Origin: Roseibium denhamense | GTDB lineage: Bacteria > Pseudomonadota > Alphaproteobacteria > Rhizobiales > Stappiaceae | Assembly: GCF_009711415.1 (NCBI RefSeq) | Contig: NZ_SMLZ01000116.1 | Coordinates: forward strand, 387,488 to 451,487 | Length of the DNA stretch: 64,000 bases | Direction: 5' to 3' | Part shown: positions 51,476 through 60,733 of the stretch, piece after piece | How the letters are laid out: every line of letters starts with the position of its first letter | Numbering within the stretch: the stretch's first letter is position 1 | The notes under the pieces: model-generated | Seen by the model: the letters and a program-made list of their open reading frames with translations, nothing else | The model's database searches: none | What the model was told of the DNA's origin: nothing | Program-made: the position numbers and the translations under genes

Positions 51476-52495
51476 CTACTCGGCGGCTTCCAGACCCGCA
51501 TCTGCCGGACTGACGGCCGCCAGGGCGCTCTCCACAACCTCGAGCCCGGCACCGGGCTTAATCGCTTCGACGGTCAGGATGCGCCGCCACGACCGCGCAC
51601 CTGGACGACCATGAAATACGCCAAGCATGTGGCGGGTCATATGCGCCAGTTTCACACCTCTGGACAGCTGTTCTTCCAGATAATGCATATGGGCCTTAAC
51701 GGCCTCCCAGGGTGAAACATCCGCGGCCGTCCCGCCGTAAACGCGCCTGTCCACCTCACCCATGATTTGCGGAGTGTGATAAGCGGCGCGCCCGAGCATG
51801 ATACCGTCAAGCGTCTCCATGAACAGGACGGCGTCGTCCAGCGATTGCAGCCCGCCATTCACGCCGATGAACTTGTCCTGGAACCGGGCCTTGAGCCGTA
51901 AAACCCTGTCATAGTCCAGGGGCGGAATGTCCCGGTTTTCCTTCGGGCTCAGCCCCTGAAGCCACGCCTTGCGGGCATGCACCCACAGCGCATCCGATCC
52001 GGCTGCAAATGTGGCGCCGGCCATGGTGTCGAGGGCAGCTTCCGTGTCCTGGTCATCCACCCCGATGCGGCACTTCACCGTCACAGGAATATCAACGGCC
52101 TCTTTCATGGCAGCGACACAGGCCGCCACAAGGTCCGGCTCCTCCATCAAACACGCACCGAACCGGCCGCTTTGAACGCGGTCCGACGGACAGCCGACAT
52201 TGATATTGACCTCGTCATAGCCGAAGTCCGCAACGATCTTAGCGGCCTCCGCCATATGGGTGGGATCGGAGCCGCCGAGCTGGAACGCGACAGGATGCTC
52301 CAGGCTGGAAAAGCCCAGCAGATGGTCCCGGTCGCCGTGAATAACGGCACCCGTCGTCACCATCTCAGTATAAAGCAGCGCATGAAGACTCAACTGCCGG
52401 TGAAATGCCCGGCAGTGGCGATCGGTCCAATCCATCATCGGCGCCACAGAAAAGCGCGGCTGATGGTCGGTGTAAAGGCGGCCAAAAGACTTCAT
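51476..52495 (-). CDS. dusA: tRNA-dihydrouridine(20/20a) synthase DusA
   Basis: A 339-residue FMN enzyme that reduces uridines 20/20a in the D-loop of tRNA. The start of the domain is 'RFSVAPMMDWTDRHCRAFHR', the flavin site 'PVAFQLGGSDPTHMAEAAKI', and the catalytic cysteine is in 'VNINVGCPSDRVQSGRFGAC' (the Cys after 'NVG' is the catalytic one in the family; 'GRFGACLM' follows). 'KAWLQGLSPKENRDIPPLDY' is a DusA-specific stretch. The gene is monocistronic and convergent with the aspartic-protease gene. Confidence 0.94.
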   Translation of the reverse strand: MKSFGRLYTDHQPRFSVAPMMDWTDRHCRAFHRQLSLHALLYTEMVTTGAVIHGDRDHLLGFSSLEHPVAFQLGGSDPTHMAEAAKIVADFGYDEVNINVGCPSDRVQSGRFGACLMEEPDLVAACVAAMKEAVDIPVTVKCRIGVDDQDTEAALDTMAGATFAAGSDALWVHARKAWLQGLSPKENRDIPPLDYDRVLRLKARFQDKFIGVNGGLQSLDDAVLFMETLDGIMLGRAAYHTPQIMGEVDRRVYGGTAADVSPWEAVKAHMHYLEEQLSRGVKLAHMTRHMLGVFHGRPGARSWRRILTVEAIKPGAGLEVVESALAAVSPADAGLEAAE

Positions 52496-52628
52496 GGCCG
52501 CCTAAATATCACCGACCGGACCAAGAGGCAAAGGCCCACTGCGGCATGGCCGGACTGCGCTCAACGCGCATCGTGCCGGACACACTCCGGGGACGAGCCT
52601 TAGCTGGTTCCCTAAGCGAAAACCAGCC

Positions 52629-53694
52629 TTACACCCGCTGTGTAAACGTTGCCTCTTTCAGAAGCGTGGCATAGTCCTTAGCCAATTCCAGGAAGGCATT
52701 GTAGCTTTCCTGCACTTCGGCAAAGGCGGGATTCGCGGCAGCGTTTTCAGCCATGACTTCGGCCACAGCCGTTTTGAGTGCGGCAATGACATCGTCCGAG
52801 AACGCTCCGAACGTCACGCCTTCTTCCTTCAGCTTCTTAAGCGCGACCGCGTTGTAGTAATCAAACTGCGCCGTTGTCTCGACCGAAGATGCCTCTGCTG
52901 CATTGGCAATAACCGCCTGAAGATGAGCCGGAAGGCTCTCGTAGGCTTCCTTGTTGACCACGATCTCAAGCGCGGCGGACGGCTCATGGAACGCGGGCAC
53001 GTAGCAGTATTTCGCGACTTTTTGCAGACCGAATGCCTGGTCCAGCATTGGCCCGACCCATTCCGCAGCATCGATCGCGCCAGACTGGAAGGACGGGAAG
53101 ATTTCCGGAGGCGGCAGAAGAACAGCGTTCACGCCGAGCTTGCGCATCGCTTCACCGCCCAGACCGGCAATGCGCATATTGAGGCCAGACAGGTCATTCA
53201 GGCTTTCAATCGGGTTCTTGAACCAGCCCGCCGATTGAACGCCGGAGCTTCCCGAGTAAAACGGCTTCAGGCCCCGTTCGGCATAGATGCCATCCCAGAG
53301 CGCCTGACCGCCGCCATAGCGGAGCCAGGCGGTGGTCTCGACCGCCGTCATTCCGAAGGGAATAGCCGAAAAGAAGTGAAGGGCAGAGTTTTTAGAGGCC
53401 GCATAGTAAGGCGTGGAATGCCCGATTTCGGCAGTCCCCTGCTCGACCGCATCCTCCACACCGAAGGGGGGGCACAAGCTCACCGCCTGAAAACACCTTC
53501 AGGGTCAGTTGACCATCGGACATGGCCGCAACACGCTCGGCGAATGTGGTCACGTTGGTCCCAACGCCGGGTGCTTTTGCCGGAAACGATGTGGGCAGTT
53601 TCCACTCGATCTTGCCCTGCGCGATGGCGGGCGCCGCCAGCATGGTTGCAGGTGCAGCCAAAGCACCGGCCTTCAAAAACGTGCGTCTTTTCAT
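52629..53694 (-). pseudogene. TRAP transporter substrate-binding protein (TakP-like), frameshifted
   Basis: A periplasmic solute-binding protein of the DctP type broken by one base. The first part (start 53694, 'MKRRTFLKAGALAAPATMLA') has a twin-arginine-like signal; it reads to 'LTLKVFSGGELVPP'. At 53466-53472 the minus strand carries seven C; six would restore 'ELVPPFGVEDAVEQGTAEIG' and continue without a break to 52629. The mature portion has 'LPPPEIFPSFQSGAIDAAEW' and 'KVAKYCYVPAFHEP', typical of the keto-acid-binding TakP group. The whole gene would be about 354 residues, a normal length. It may be a sequencing error, phase variation or recent inactivation. It is the last gene of the dctQ-dctM-dctP operon. 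Confidence 0.85.
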
Positions 53695-53711
53695 CTTAAT
53701 CCTCCAGGAAC

Positions 53712-55271
53712 TCAGAACAGGACCGACGGCAACCACGTTGCCAGCGGCGGAAACAGGGCGACGGTTGCCAGCGCCAGAAGCTGGATCAGAACGAACGGAA
53801 TGACGGACATGTAGATCTCGGACGTCCGTATCTCCGCCGGGGCAACAGACCGGAAGTAAAAGAGTGCGAAGCCGAAGGGCGGTGTCAAGAAGGACGTCTG
53901 CAGGTTGAGCGCGATCAGAACCGCAAACCAGACCGGACTGATATCCGATTGCAAAATAATCGGCCCAACAATCGGCACCACAATGAAGATGATCTCAACG
54001 AACTCAAGGATGAACCCGAGCAGGAAGATCACCAGCATCGTAACGACGAGCATGCCCATCGGACCGCCCGGCACCGCTTCCAGAAATTCAGCCACATGCT
54101 CATCACCGTTGAAGCCCCGGAACACCAGCGAGAGGATGCTGGCCGCCATGACAATGCCGAAAATCATGCCGGTAACCGTCACGGTCTCGCGTAAGGCTGG
54201 AAACAGGACCCCGGATTTCATCAAGGGCGCCATGATCGAAAGCAACAATCCGAATGCTGTTGCGGTCAAGCCGACGGATAACAGCGTGCCGGCGGACCAG
54301 ACGATTTTACCGCCCTCAAACTCAAGCCCGAACACGCCTGCCTGCCGCAACAAAAGCAAGAACGTCGTGAGAGCTGCGCATAAGAGCGCGATGCGCGCGG
54401 CAACCGAGGTTTGATTGGCAGCTGCGATCAAGATAGCCCCGGCAACCCCAACACTTGCCGCTTCCGTGGGTGTTGCGACACCAATCAGGATGCTGCCGAG
54501 CACTGCAACAATGAGGCCGAGGGTCGGCGCGATGTTGCGCAGCAAACGGCCTTTGAGCTCAGGAGATGCACCCGCCACCTGCTGGCCAGTCGTTGCGCCT
54601 GCACCGCGCAGGCGAACGCTGACATAGGCTGCATAAAGACTAACAAGCAAAAGCCCTGGGAGCAGTGCGCCGGCAAACAGATCGCCGACAGTAACGGGAT
54701 CGGGGGCAAAGTTTCCAGCCTCTTGCTGGGCTTCGAAATAAGCATTTGAAATCTGATCTCCCAACAGGATCAGAACGATGGACGGTGGTATGATCTGGCC
54801 GAGCGTTCCGCTGGCGCAGATCAGGCCGCTGCTCATCTGTTTGCCGACACCTGCACGCAAAAGCGCCGGCAAGGTAATCGTGCCCAGCATCACGATGGTT
54901 GCCCCGATAATGCCGGTCGAGGCTGCAATCAGCGCGCTCACAAGAACGACCGACAGGGCGAGTGACGATTTGCGCCCGCCAAGAGCTTCCGTCAGGCTTT
55001 CCAGCATACGCTCTGCCTGCTTGGATTTTTCCAAGAGGACGCCCATGAAGACAAAAAGCGGAACGGCCAGCAGCAATGGGTTGCTCATGATTCCAAAAAG
55101 CCGCTGCGGAATGGCCTGGAAATAGACAAGGTCGAACGCGCCGGACAGGGAGGCCAGAACCGCAACCAGCGTCGGCGCACCCGCGATTGCAAGCAGCACC
55201 GGAACACCCGACAAAATGCAGCCGAACACGGCGACCGCCATCAGGCACAACCACATGAGATCTGCTGTCAT
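53712..55271 (-). CDS. dctM: TRAP transporter large permease (DctM)
   Basis: A 519-residue membrane permease with about 13-14 helices that uses the sodium gradient to move organic acids. Family motifs are 'PLFVFMGVLLEKSKQAERML', 'GTITLPALLRAGVGKQMSSG', 'SGTLGQIIPPSIVLILLGDQ' and near the end 'IALNLQTSFLTPPFGFALFY'. It is longer than most DctM proteins (about 430) because of an insertion of extra helices near residues 220-350, a feature of the keto-acid TRAP branch. The start overlaps dctQ by four bases (ATGA). Confidence 0.92.
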   Translation of the reverse strand: MTADLMWLCLMAVAVFGCILSGVPVLLAIAGAPTLVAVLASLSGAFDLVYFQAIPQRLFGIMSNPLLLAVPLFVFMGVLLEKSKQAERMLESLTEALGGRKSSLALSVVLVSALIAASTGIIGATIVMLGTITLPALLRAGVGKQMSSGLICASGTLGQIIPPSIVLILLGDQISNAYFEAQQEAGNFAPDPVTVGDLFAGALLPGLLLVSLYAAYVSVRLRGAGATTGQQVAGASPELKGRLLRNIAPTLGLIVAVLGSILIGVATPTEAASVGVAGAILIAAANQTSVAARIALLCAALTTFLLLLRQAGVFGLEFEGGKIVWSAGTLLSVGLTATAFGLLLSIMAPLMKSGVLFPALRETVTVTGMIFGIVMAASILSLVFRGFNGDEHVAEFLEAVPGGPMGMLVVTMLVIFLLGFILEFVEIIFIVVPIVGPIILQSDISPVWFAVLIALNLQTSFLTPPFGFALFYFRSVAPAEIRTSEIYMSVIPFVLIQLLALATVALFPPLATWLPSVLF

Positions 55272-55741
55272 TGCAGTCCCCTGCGCAGGGCACTGGCCAG
55301 ACGGGTGAGCACCAACAGCAAGACAAGGCCTGGCAAGAGCAGAAGCACTGATTTTACGAGAAACAATCCTGGCAAGCCGCCGGTTTCGGGTGATCCTTCA
55401 AAGATCGCCCACGACGCTCTGATCAAAGGAAAGGCGGTCCACAACAGAATAGCAAATACCGGAAGCGCCAAAAGCAGGTCGCCCGCACTGTCGATCCATC
55501 CGTTGACGGCTTCGGAGAGCCGCTGGCTGAAGACATCGACGCGGACGTGCTTGTTTTCTTCAAAGGCAACAGCAACAGCCAAGGCCGCAAGCGCTGCAAA
55601 AGCATAGTTCACGGCATCCTGCATTTCTAGAAAACCAAAGCCGAGCAGATAGCGCATCAGCACCATCGCCAACTGCCCGAGAAAAACCACCAAGGCGAAC
55701 GCCATACACGCCCACTGCACCACCTGAAACACTGTCCGCAT
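55268..55741 (-). CDS. dctQ: TRAP transporter small permease (DctQ)
   Basis: A 158-residue membrane protein with four helices, the partner of DctM. 'VVQWACMAFALVVFLGQLAM' is helix 1; 'VAVAFEENKHVRVDVFSQRL' is the DctQ motif between helices 2 and 3. The frame is open 60 codons upstream, but that part is polar and lacks family similarity, so ATG55741 with GGAAAA five bases before it is used. It overlaps dctM, and together with the frameshifted dctP forms a complete TRAP operon. Confidence 0.88.
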   Translation of the reverse strand: MRTVFQVVQWACMAFALVVFLGQLAMVLMRYLLGFGFLEMQDAVNYAFAALAALAVAVAFEENKHVRVDVFSQRLSEAVNGWIDSAGDLLLALPVFAILLWTAFPLIRASWAIFEGSPETGGLPGLFLVKSVLLLLPGLVLLLVLTRLASALRRGLQ

Positions 55742-55929
55742 CAATTTTCCGAACTGCAAAAAACAAATTCCGGCTGTGTTGTATCGGCTTAGCTGGCGGT
55801 CCGGCAATAGCGGCCCCTCTCCTAACACCGTCAATAGACGATCTTTTTGGGTACAGGCTGCGTGAACTGTTGTTTGCCGTGAGAGAAGGCAAACCTCGGC
55901 GGACGGAAAAACGACAGCCACTATTGTAG

Positions 55930-55939
55930 CGAACGTTCG
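55930..55939. promoter_or_regulatory. Palindrome upstream of TRAP operon
   Basis: CGAACGTTCG is a perfect ten-base palindrome within TAGCGAACGTTCGTTCA, a shape typical of operators of TetR-like repressors. It lies about 190 bases upstream of dctQ and 136 before the DUF6134 gene, so it could serve either. Its regulator is not in the immediate neighbourhood. Confidence 0.4.
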
Positions 55940-56074
55940 TTCATTATATTAAGACCACGGGCATTCCGGAACTCCAGTGCCCGGCTGATGATCGCCCCTT
56001 CCCTTCACCGTGGCAGGCCTGTGTGCTTGCTCTTCATTCCAAATCCTGAGCCACCACATCTCCGCCTCCACTTC

Positions 56075-56920
56075 ATGGACAAGAAAATGTATAGCTTTAA
56101 GTCATTTTGTATCCGGCTCGGTTTCGCCGCCGGGCTCCTCATCGCCGGAGGGGCCAGTGCCCATGCCGGCTCTGTGCGCATATATTCGGTCGAACTCGAC
56201 GGAAAACACGTTGGCCAGATCTTGCATGAGTATTCCCGTTTGCCGGACGGGGCGCACGATTTCCAGCTGACGACAAAAATCGAAGCGAAGGCCTTTTTTC
56301 GCAAGGTGCGGATTACCAGCGTTTTGAAGGAGACGATTTCAGCAAACGGCTTTCTGGATGAGGCCTCCAACAAACTCGTTGAAAACAAGAAGACGTACTG
56401 GACGAAAATTCAGCGCTCCGGCGACAGCTATCTGGCCTTCACTGCACAAATGAAAACCCCACAAGAACTTGAAATCGAGGAAGTCGCCGGGCTGGCGAAG
56501 GAAGTCATTGCGACGGTTGTTCCTTATGCGGGAGAAGCAATGACAATTGCCGGGATACTGCTGTTGGATGAAAGGGGTTCCCCGCAGCATAAACGCCTAA
56601 CGACGGACCATTTCGAGACATCCCTGATCGGGTTGCCGCTCTATTGGCAGTCGAGAAACTATGTCCTCCCAAAGACACTGACCATAATCGACACGGAAGA
56701 GATGTCGGTCTTCAAAGCGGCTGTGACAGACCTTGGAGACACTCAAGTCTCCCTTGGCGGACGGCCCGTGACCGCAAGGCAAATCAGGCTCAAAATCGCC
56801 AATTCAAAACCGATGGAAATCTGGATGATCCGGCCCGAGACAGGTCCAGCTTACTTCTTCCAGATCAAGGGAAAGAGCGACGGCGCCAGTTTCAAGGTTT
56901 CCCTGAAAAACGCTCATTAA
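56075..56920 (+). CDS. DUF6134-like secreted protein
   Basis: A protein of about 281 residues that I place tentatively in the DUF6134 group. A signal peptide of about 30 residues ends 'GGASAHAGSV'. The mature part is all beta-like: 'IYSVELDGKHVGQILHEYSR', 'DFQLTTKIEAKAFFRKVRIT' and 'KPMEIWMIRPETGPAYFFQI', a pattern of alternating strands also seen in DUF3108-type envelope proteins. No catalytic motif is seen. The frame is open from 55988; ATG56075 gives a good signal sequence, and ATG56087 is nearly as good. The function is unknown. Confidence 0.75.
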   Translation: MDKKMYSFKSFCIRLGFAAGLLIAGGASAHAGSVRIYSVELDGKHVGQILHEYSRLPDGAHDFQLTTKIEAKAFFRKVRITSVLKETISANGFLDEASNKLVENKKTYWTKIQRSGDSYLAFTAQMKTPQELEIEEVAGLAKEVIATVVPYAGEAMTIAGILLLDERGSPQHKRLTTDHFETSLIGLPLYWQSRNYVLPKTLTIIDTEEMSVFKAAVTDLGDTQVSLGGRPVTARQIRLKIANSKPMEIWMIRPETGPAYFFQIKGKSDGASFKVSLKNAH

Positions 56921-57154
56921 CGGCTCAAGGAGTGTTGCCGGGCCGCGCCAGCAGGACGCGGCCCTTGTGCCAGCAAGCTGTGAATTTGGAGATATTGAAG
57001 GTGGGGTAGCATCTTGCCGCATTGCAGCAAGTGCGGTAGGTCGAGCGCGTTCTTTCGCTTCTGGTTCGGCTCCGGCTGCCATTTCCTCCACTCGGACAGC
57101 CGCCCTCCCGCCACACTGGAAGCAAATCCCTGATCCACTTTCTGGAGACTATGT

Positions 57155-57697
57155 ATGCTCGGCAAATACGTTCCGTCCGTCACCTTCCGCACGCGCGTCC
57201 GCGATGAAACCATCGAGGGCCCGAATCCGTTCCGCTGGGAAGACAAGACCAGTGATGACTATTTCAAGGGCAAGAAGGTCGTTCTGTTCTCATTGCCCGG
57301 CGCATTCACACCAACATGTTCGACCTATCAGCTGCCGGACTTCGAGAAGCTGTTTGCCGACTTTCAGGCGCAGGGAACCGATGAGATCTACTGTATCTCG
57401 GTCAATGATGCCTTTGTCATGAATGCCTGGGCCAAAGCGCAAGGCATCGAAAACGTCAAGGTCCTGCCGGATGGGTCCGGCGAGTTTACCCGCAAGATGG
57501 GCATGCTCGTTGCCAAGGACAATCTCGGATTTGGCATGCGTTCCTGGCGGTATGGTGCCATCGTCAATGACGGTCTTGTCGAGCAGTGGTTCGAGGAAGA
57601 GGGTTTTTCCGACAATTGCGAAACCGACCCTTACGGCGTCTCCTCGCCGCAAAACATCCTTGAACATCTTCGGGCAGGTCAGACTGCAGCCGCCTGA
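57155..57697 (+). CDS. Peroxiredoxin (Prx5-type thioredoxin-fold peroxidase)
   Basis: A 180-residue peroxiredoxin that reduces hydrogen peroxide and organic hydroperoxides. The peroxidatic cysteine is Cys55 in 'VVLFSLPGAFTPTCSTYQLP', the Prx5 hallmark. 'YCISVNDAFVMNAWAKAQ' and 'LPDGSGEFTRKMGMLVAKDN' are the next conserved stretches. There is no fused glutaredoxin domain. A second cysteine is near the C terminus ('DNCETDPYGVSSP', about residue 155), placed as a possible resolving residue. Single gene with a terminator. Confidence 0.94.
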   Translation: MLGKYVPSVTFRTRVRDETIEGPNPFRWEDKTSDDYFKGKKVVLFSLPGAFTPTCSTYQLPDFEKLFADFQAQGTDEIYCISVNDAFVMNAWAKAQGIENVKVLPDGSGEFTRKMGMLVAKDNLGFGMRSWRYGAIVNDGLVEQWFEEEGFSDNCETDPYGVSSPQNILEHLRAGQTAAA

Positions 57698-57720
57698 TTT
57701 GCGTCAGATCGCCTATAAAA

Positions 57721-57756
57721 AAGCCTCGGATTTTTGTCCGGGGCTTAATTTTTTAT
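57721..57756 (+). terminator. Rho-independent terminator of peroxiredoxin gene
   Basis: AAGCCTCGGA pairs with TCCGGGGCTT (one G-T wobble) around TTTTTG, followed by AATTTTTTAT. It is 23 bases after the peroxiredoxin stop, and its A-rich left flank may also serve the convergent BMP gene. Confidence 0.85.
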
Positions 57757-57786
57757 GAGAAAGGTTTAACGGCCCGACGCGGGCTG

Positions 57787-58797
57787 TCAGAGAACTGCGG
57801 CACATTCTTGAAGCTCGGGCGCTGGTTCAATCCTCACCCGGCCCGTAGCAAGGTCTTCCTTCACTTTTTCGACCTCACCTTCAAAATCGGCAACAAGTGC
57901 GCGGTTGTGATCATCGACTGCCCAGTCCACCCCGTTTTCCCGAACCGACATTGTTGACATTCCAGGTGTCCAGGATCCGTCGACAGCGGATTTCCAAGCC
58001 GAAAAAGCGGCTTCGTCGACACGCTTCAAGGCACTCGTGAGCACGCTTCCAGGAACAAGTCCGTTCTGATTGGCATCCACCATGATCACGAAGCCGTCTG
58101 TCTTGCCCGCAGCCTTGGCAACACCTTCCGCCGCGAAACCGGCCGGAGCAAAAATCACATCAGCGCCTTCCATATAGTGCTGTTCGGCAAGCGCCTGTGC
58201 GCCGGAGATGTCGCGGAACGCCGTTATGTAAAGGCCGACAAAGGCGGTGTCGACCTCAATACCGGGATCGGCATGTTTGGCTCCGGCGACAAAGCCGCAC
58301 ATGAACCGCCTGACCGGTGGGATGTCCATTCCGCCAATTGTTGCCACGTGCCGGGTTGCCGACTTCAGGCCTGCAACATAGCCCGCAATAAAACCGCCCT
58401 CTTGCTCCGAGAACACAATGGAGCGGACGTTGGGAAGGTCTGAAACAACACCGTCAATTACCGTGAATTTCACGTCAGGATAAACAGGCGCAACCTCGCG
58501 CACGGCGGCGGAATGGTCGTACCCGATCAACAAGATGTGGTTGACGTCAACCTTGGCAAACGCTCTGAGAACCTCAGACAGGTCATCTTCATCCGCCAGT
58601 ATCCACTCTTCGACGGCAAGATTGAACTGGTCGACCGCGCGCTGTGTGCCGACATGGGCAAGCTGATTAAAGGAGCCATCCTGCCGGGCACTGGAAAAGA
58701 TTATGGCACCACGGGTTTCCGCAATGGCAGCAGCACCGCTGACACAAGTGGCAAGCACCAGCGCGAGCTGGAGAAGTTTTTGGACCAGCCCCCTCAT
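57787..58797 (-). CDS. BMP-family ABC transporter substrate-binding protein (copy 1)
   Basis: A 336-residue periplasmic binding protein of the BMP/Med/TmpC family, which binds nucleosides. A signal peptide of about 27 residues ends 'GAAAIAETRG'. Conserved segments are 'IIFSSARQDGSFNQLAHVGT', 'FTVIDGVVSDLPNVRSIVFS', 'ATIGGMDIPPVRRFMCGFVA' and 'IMVDANQNGLVPGSVLTSAL'. The frame is open 28 codons upstream, but ATG58797 gives the signal peptide and the same length as the tandem paralogue. No lipobox, permease or ATPase is nearby. A riboside or a riboside-related ligand is likely. Confidence 0.88.
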   Translation of the reverse strand: MRGLVQKLLQLALVLATCVSGAAAIAETRGAIIFSSARQDGSFNQLAHVGTQRAVDQFNLAVEEWILADEDDLSEVLRAFAKVDVNHILLIGYDHSAAVREVAPVYPDVKFTVIDGVVSDLPNVRSIVFSEQEGGFIAGYVAGLKSATRHVATIGGMDIPPVRRFMCGFVAGAKHADPGIEVDTAFVGLYITAFRDISGAQALAEQHYMEGADVIFAPAGFAAEGVAKAAGKTDGFVIMVDANQNGLVPGSVLTSALKRVDEAAFSAWKSAVDGSWTPGMSTMSVRENGVDWAVDDHNRALVADFEGEVEKVKEDLATGRVRIEPAPELQECAAVL

Positions 58798-58990
58798 ACA
58801 GCTGCTCCGGTTCGATTTCCGGCGGTTGTTTTCATTGCACCTGTCATCTGCGCCCTCGGAATGGCGCCTCTTATTCCGCAAGGGTACACCTTTATGCTAG
58901 ACGTGCGCTCTTCGGCACACAACTGTCAAATACATCAAGCTCTTTCCGCCCGAAGGCCGGACTACCCCAAAATATTTACAAATCCCAAAT

Positions 58991-59014
58991 AAAGAACCCC
59001 GGACAATGCCGGGG
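58991..59014 (-). terminator. Probable terminator of the second BMP gene
   Basis: CCCCGG and CCGGGG pair across ACAATG; read on the minus strand the stem is followed by TTCTTTATTT. It lies 43 bases after the minus-strand stop at 59057, separating the two BMP genes into distinct transcripts or reducing read-through. Confidence 0.6.
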
Positions 59015-59056
59015 CACTTATATTTTACTCTGCAAGTCTTCAGTGAAGCCTTGTGG

Positions 59057-60067
59057 TTAGAGAACGTCTGCACATCCTTCAACACCGTCAACCGGCTCGA
59101 TGGCGACGCTGCCTGCGGCAAGATCGGCCATGGCTGTATCAACCTGGCCTTTGATGTCCTCAACGACTGACTGGTTGTGTGCATCCACCGCCCAATCGAC
59201 GCCTTTATCCGCAGCCGTCATTGTCACAATTCCGGACTGCCATGACCCGTCCATTGCGGCCTGCCATGTCAGAAAAGCGGCTTCATCAACCCGTTTCAAG
59301 GCAGTTGTCAGAACAGTTCCTGGGATGAAGTCATTCTGGTTGGCATCCACCATGATGGCGAAAACGCCTGCCTTTTCAGCTGCTTTCGCAGCCCCTTCGG
59401 CCGCACGGCCAGCCGGTGCGAAAATGACATCGACACCATCGGCCGTCATCTTTTCCGCAATTGCCATACCGCCATCCACATCACGGAAACCGGCCGGTGT
59501 ATCGGCAACATATTCGGAGACAATCGTTACATCCGGATTTGCCTTCTTCGCACCAGCCGCAAAGCCGCACATGAACTTGCGGACCGGCGGGATGTCCATG
59601 CCGCCAATGGTGCCGACTTTATCGGTCTTGGTTTTCAAACCCGCGGCATAGCCCGCGATAAATCCGCTTTCCTGCTCGGCAAACAAAACCGACCGCACGT
59701 TCGGCATATCCGGGATGTAGCCGTCGATGATTGTGAACTTAACGTCCGGATATTCGGCAGCGACCGTCTTGACCGCTTCCGTGTTTGCGAACCCAAGGGT
59801 CAGCAGGTGCTCGACGCCGCGATCAGCAAAGACGCGAAGTGCTTCGATCGTTTCAGCTTCATCAGCTGCAACACGCTGGCGGATCTTGATACCTACTTCC
59901 TTTTCGGCACGCTCCGTGCCGATGAAGCCAAGCTCATTGAATGCGCCATCGTTCTTCATTCCGTTAAAGACAATCGCGCCGCTCGTGTCAGCCTGGGCCG
60001 CGGTCGCTGCAACGCAGCACAGCAGTCCGGCGACAAAAGATGCCTTCTTGAGTACGTTCTTACGCAT
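59057..60067 (-). CDS. BMP-family ABC transporter substrate-binding protein (copy 2)
   Basis: A 336-residue paralogue of the protein encoded downstream, with identical length and collinear motifs: 'IVFNGMKNDGAFNELGFIGT', 'FTIIDGYIPDMPNVRSVLFA', 'GTIGGMDIPPVRKFMCGFAA' and 'IMVDANQNDFIPGTVLTTAL'. About half the residues appear identical by eye. A 26-residue signal peptide ends 'TAAQADTSG'. The spacing, with 259 bases and a terminator between the genes, argues for an old tandem duplication with separate expression. Neither copy has transporter subunits in the window. Confidence 0.9.
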   Translation of the reverse strand: MRKNVLKKASFVAGLLCCVAATAAQADTSGAIVFNGMKNDGAFNELGFIGTERAEKEVGIKIRQRVAADEAETIEALRVFADRGVEHLLTLGFANTEAVKTVAAEYPDVKFTIIDGYIPDMPNVRSVLFAEQESGFIAGYAAGLKTKTDKVGTIGGMDIPPVRKFMCGFAAGAKKANPDVTIVSEYVADTPAGFRDVDGGMAIAEKMTADGVDVIFAPAGRAAEGAAKAAEKAGVFAIMVDANQNDFIPGTVLTTALKRVDEAAFLTWQAAMDGSWQSGIVTMTAADKGVDWAVDAHNQSVVEDIKGQVDTAMADLAAGSVAIEPVDGVEGCADVL

Positions 60068-60733
60068 TTCTCACCTCACAAGTGAACCCAGCCATTCGAC
60101 TGTGCCCCCATATGGTGCCTGAGGTGTAAAGAAAGGATGATGGAACAAGTCCCAAAAAGACTATAATTTGTCCTTTTGGTCAATTTTCATAAGTTTTCAA
60201 GAAAACAGGTTATCGCACTCTTAATCTAGCCACCGGGTATACATGCTATCTGCCGCCCTATCTGAACGGCATCAGTATTCCTTGAGCCCCAAATAATAAT
60301 AACTAACACTGCAATAAATGACGATCGCTCATATGTTGGCATTTTCTCCAGTAGCATCTGAAAGCATCAATACACCTGCCAATTGTCCATTGGTGGTTAA
60401 ACCATATCGAAAAACTTGGCCGTTTCGGAGCCACTTTTCATAGTGCGGATAAGCTTGCCCAGCCGCTCGGCAATTCTCTGCCCTTTTGCGTGCGCCGCAC
60501 CACTGGCCCAAGATCCACACTCCTTTGGAACTCGTGATGAAGTGACTCGAGACCGGTAATCCGCAAGACCAACACCAAGGGCCTTGCTCCCCGTCAAAGC
60601 CGTCTATCCAGCCAGGGGACAGGCTCGTGAATCCGGCCTAAAGTCAGCAACTTTCTAACTTGAATGCCCTAGTTTCGTGCCTCAGGGCGTCCAATCGGCC
60701 CGATGACCTTGCTGGATAGGTTGTCCCCAGAAC
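60068..60733. other. Gene-free gap between BMP and cyd genes
   Basis: About 665 bases, the longest gene-free stretch here. It is AT-richer between 60120 and 60420 than its surroundings. Two overlapping minus-strand open frames of 63 and 66 codons (60329-60520 and 60397-60597) have no ribosome-binding site or recognisable family, and I do not call them genes. No tRNA, transposase remnant or repeat is evident. It should hold the copy-2 BMP promoter. Confidence 0.45.

Noticed and set aside
60329..60597. Two overlapping minus-strand open frames of 63 and 66 codons in the BMP-cyd gap
   Set aside because: No ribosome-binding site, no signal or membrane segment, and no recognisable family; they overlap in different frames, so at most one could be real.
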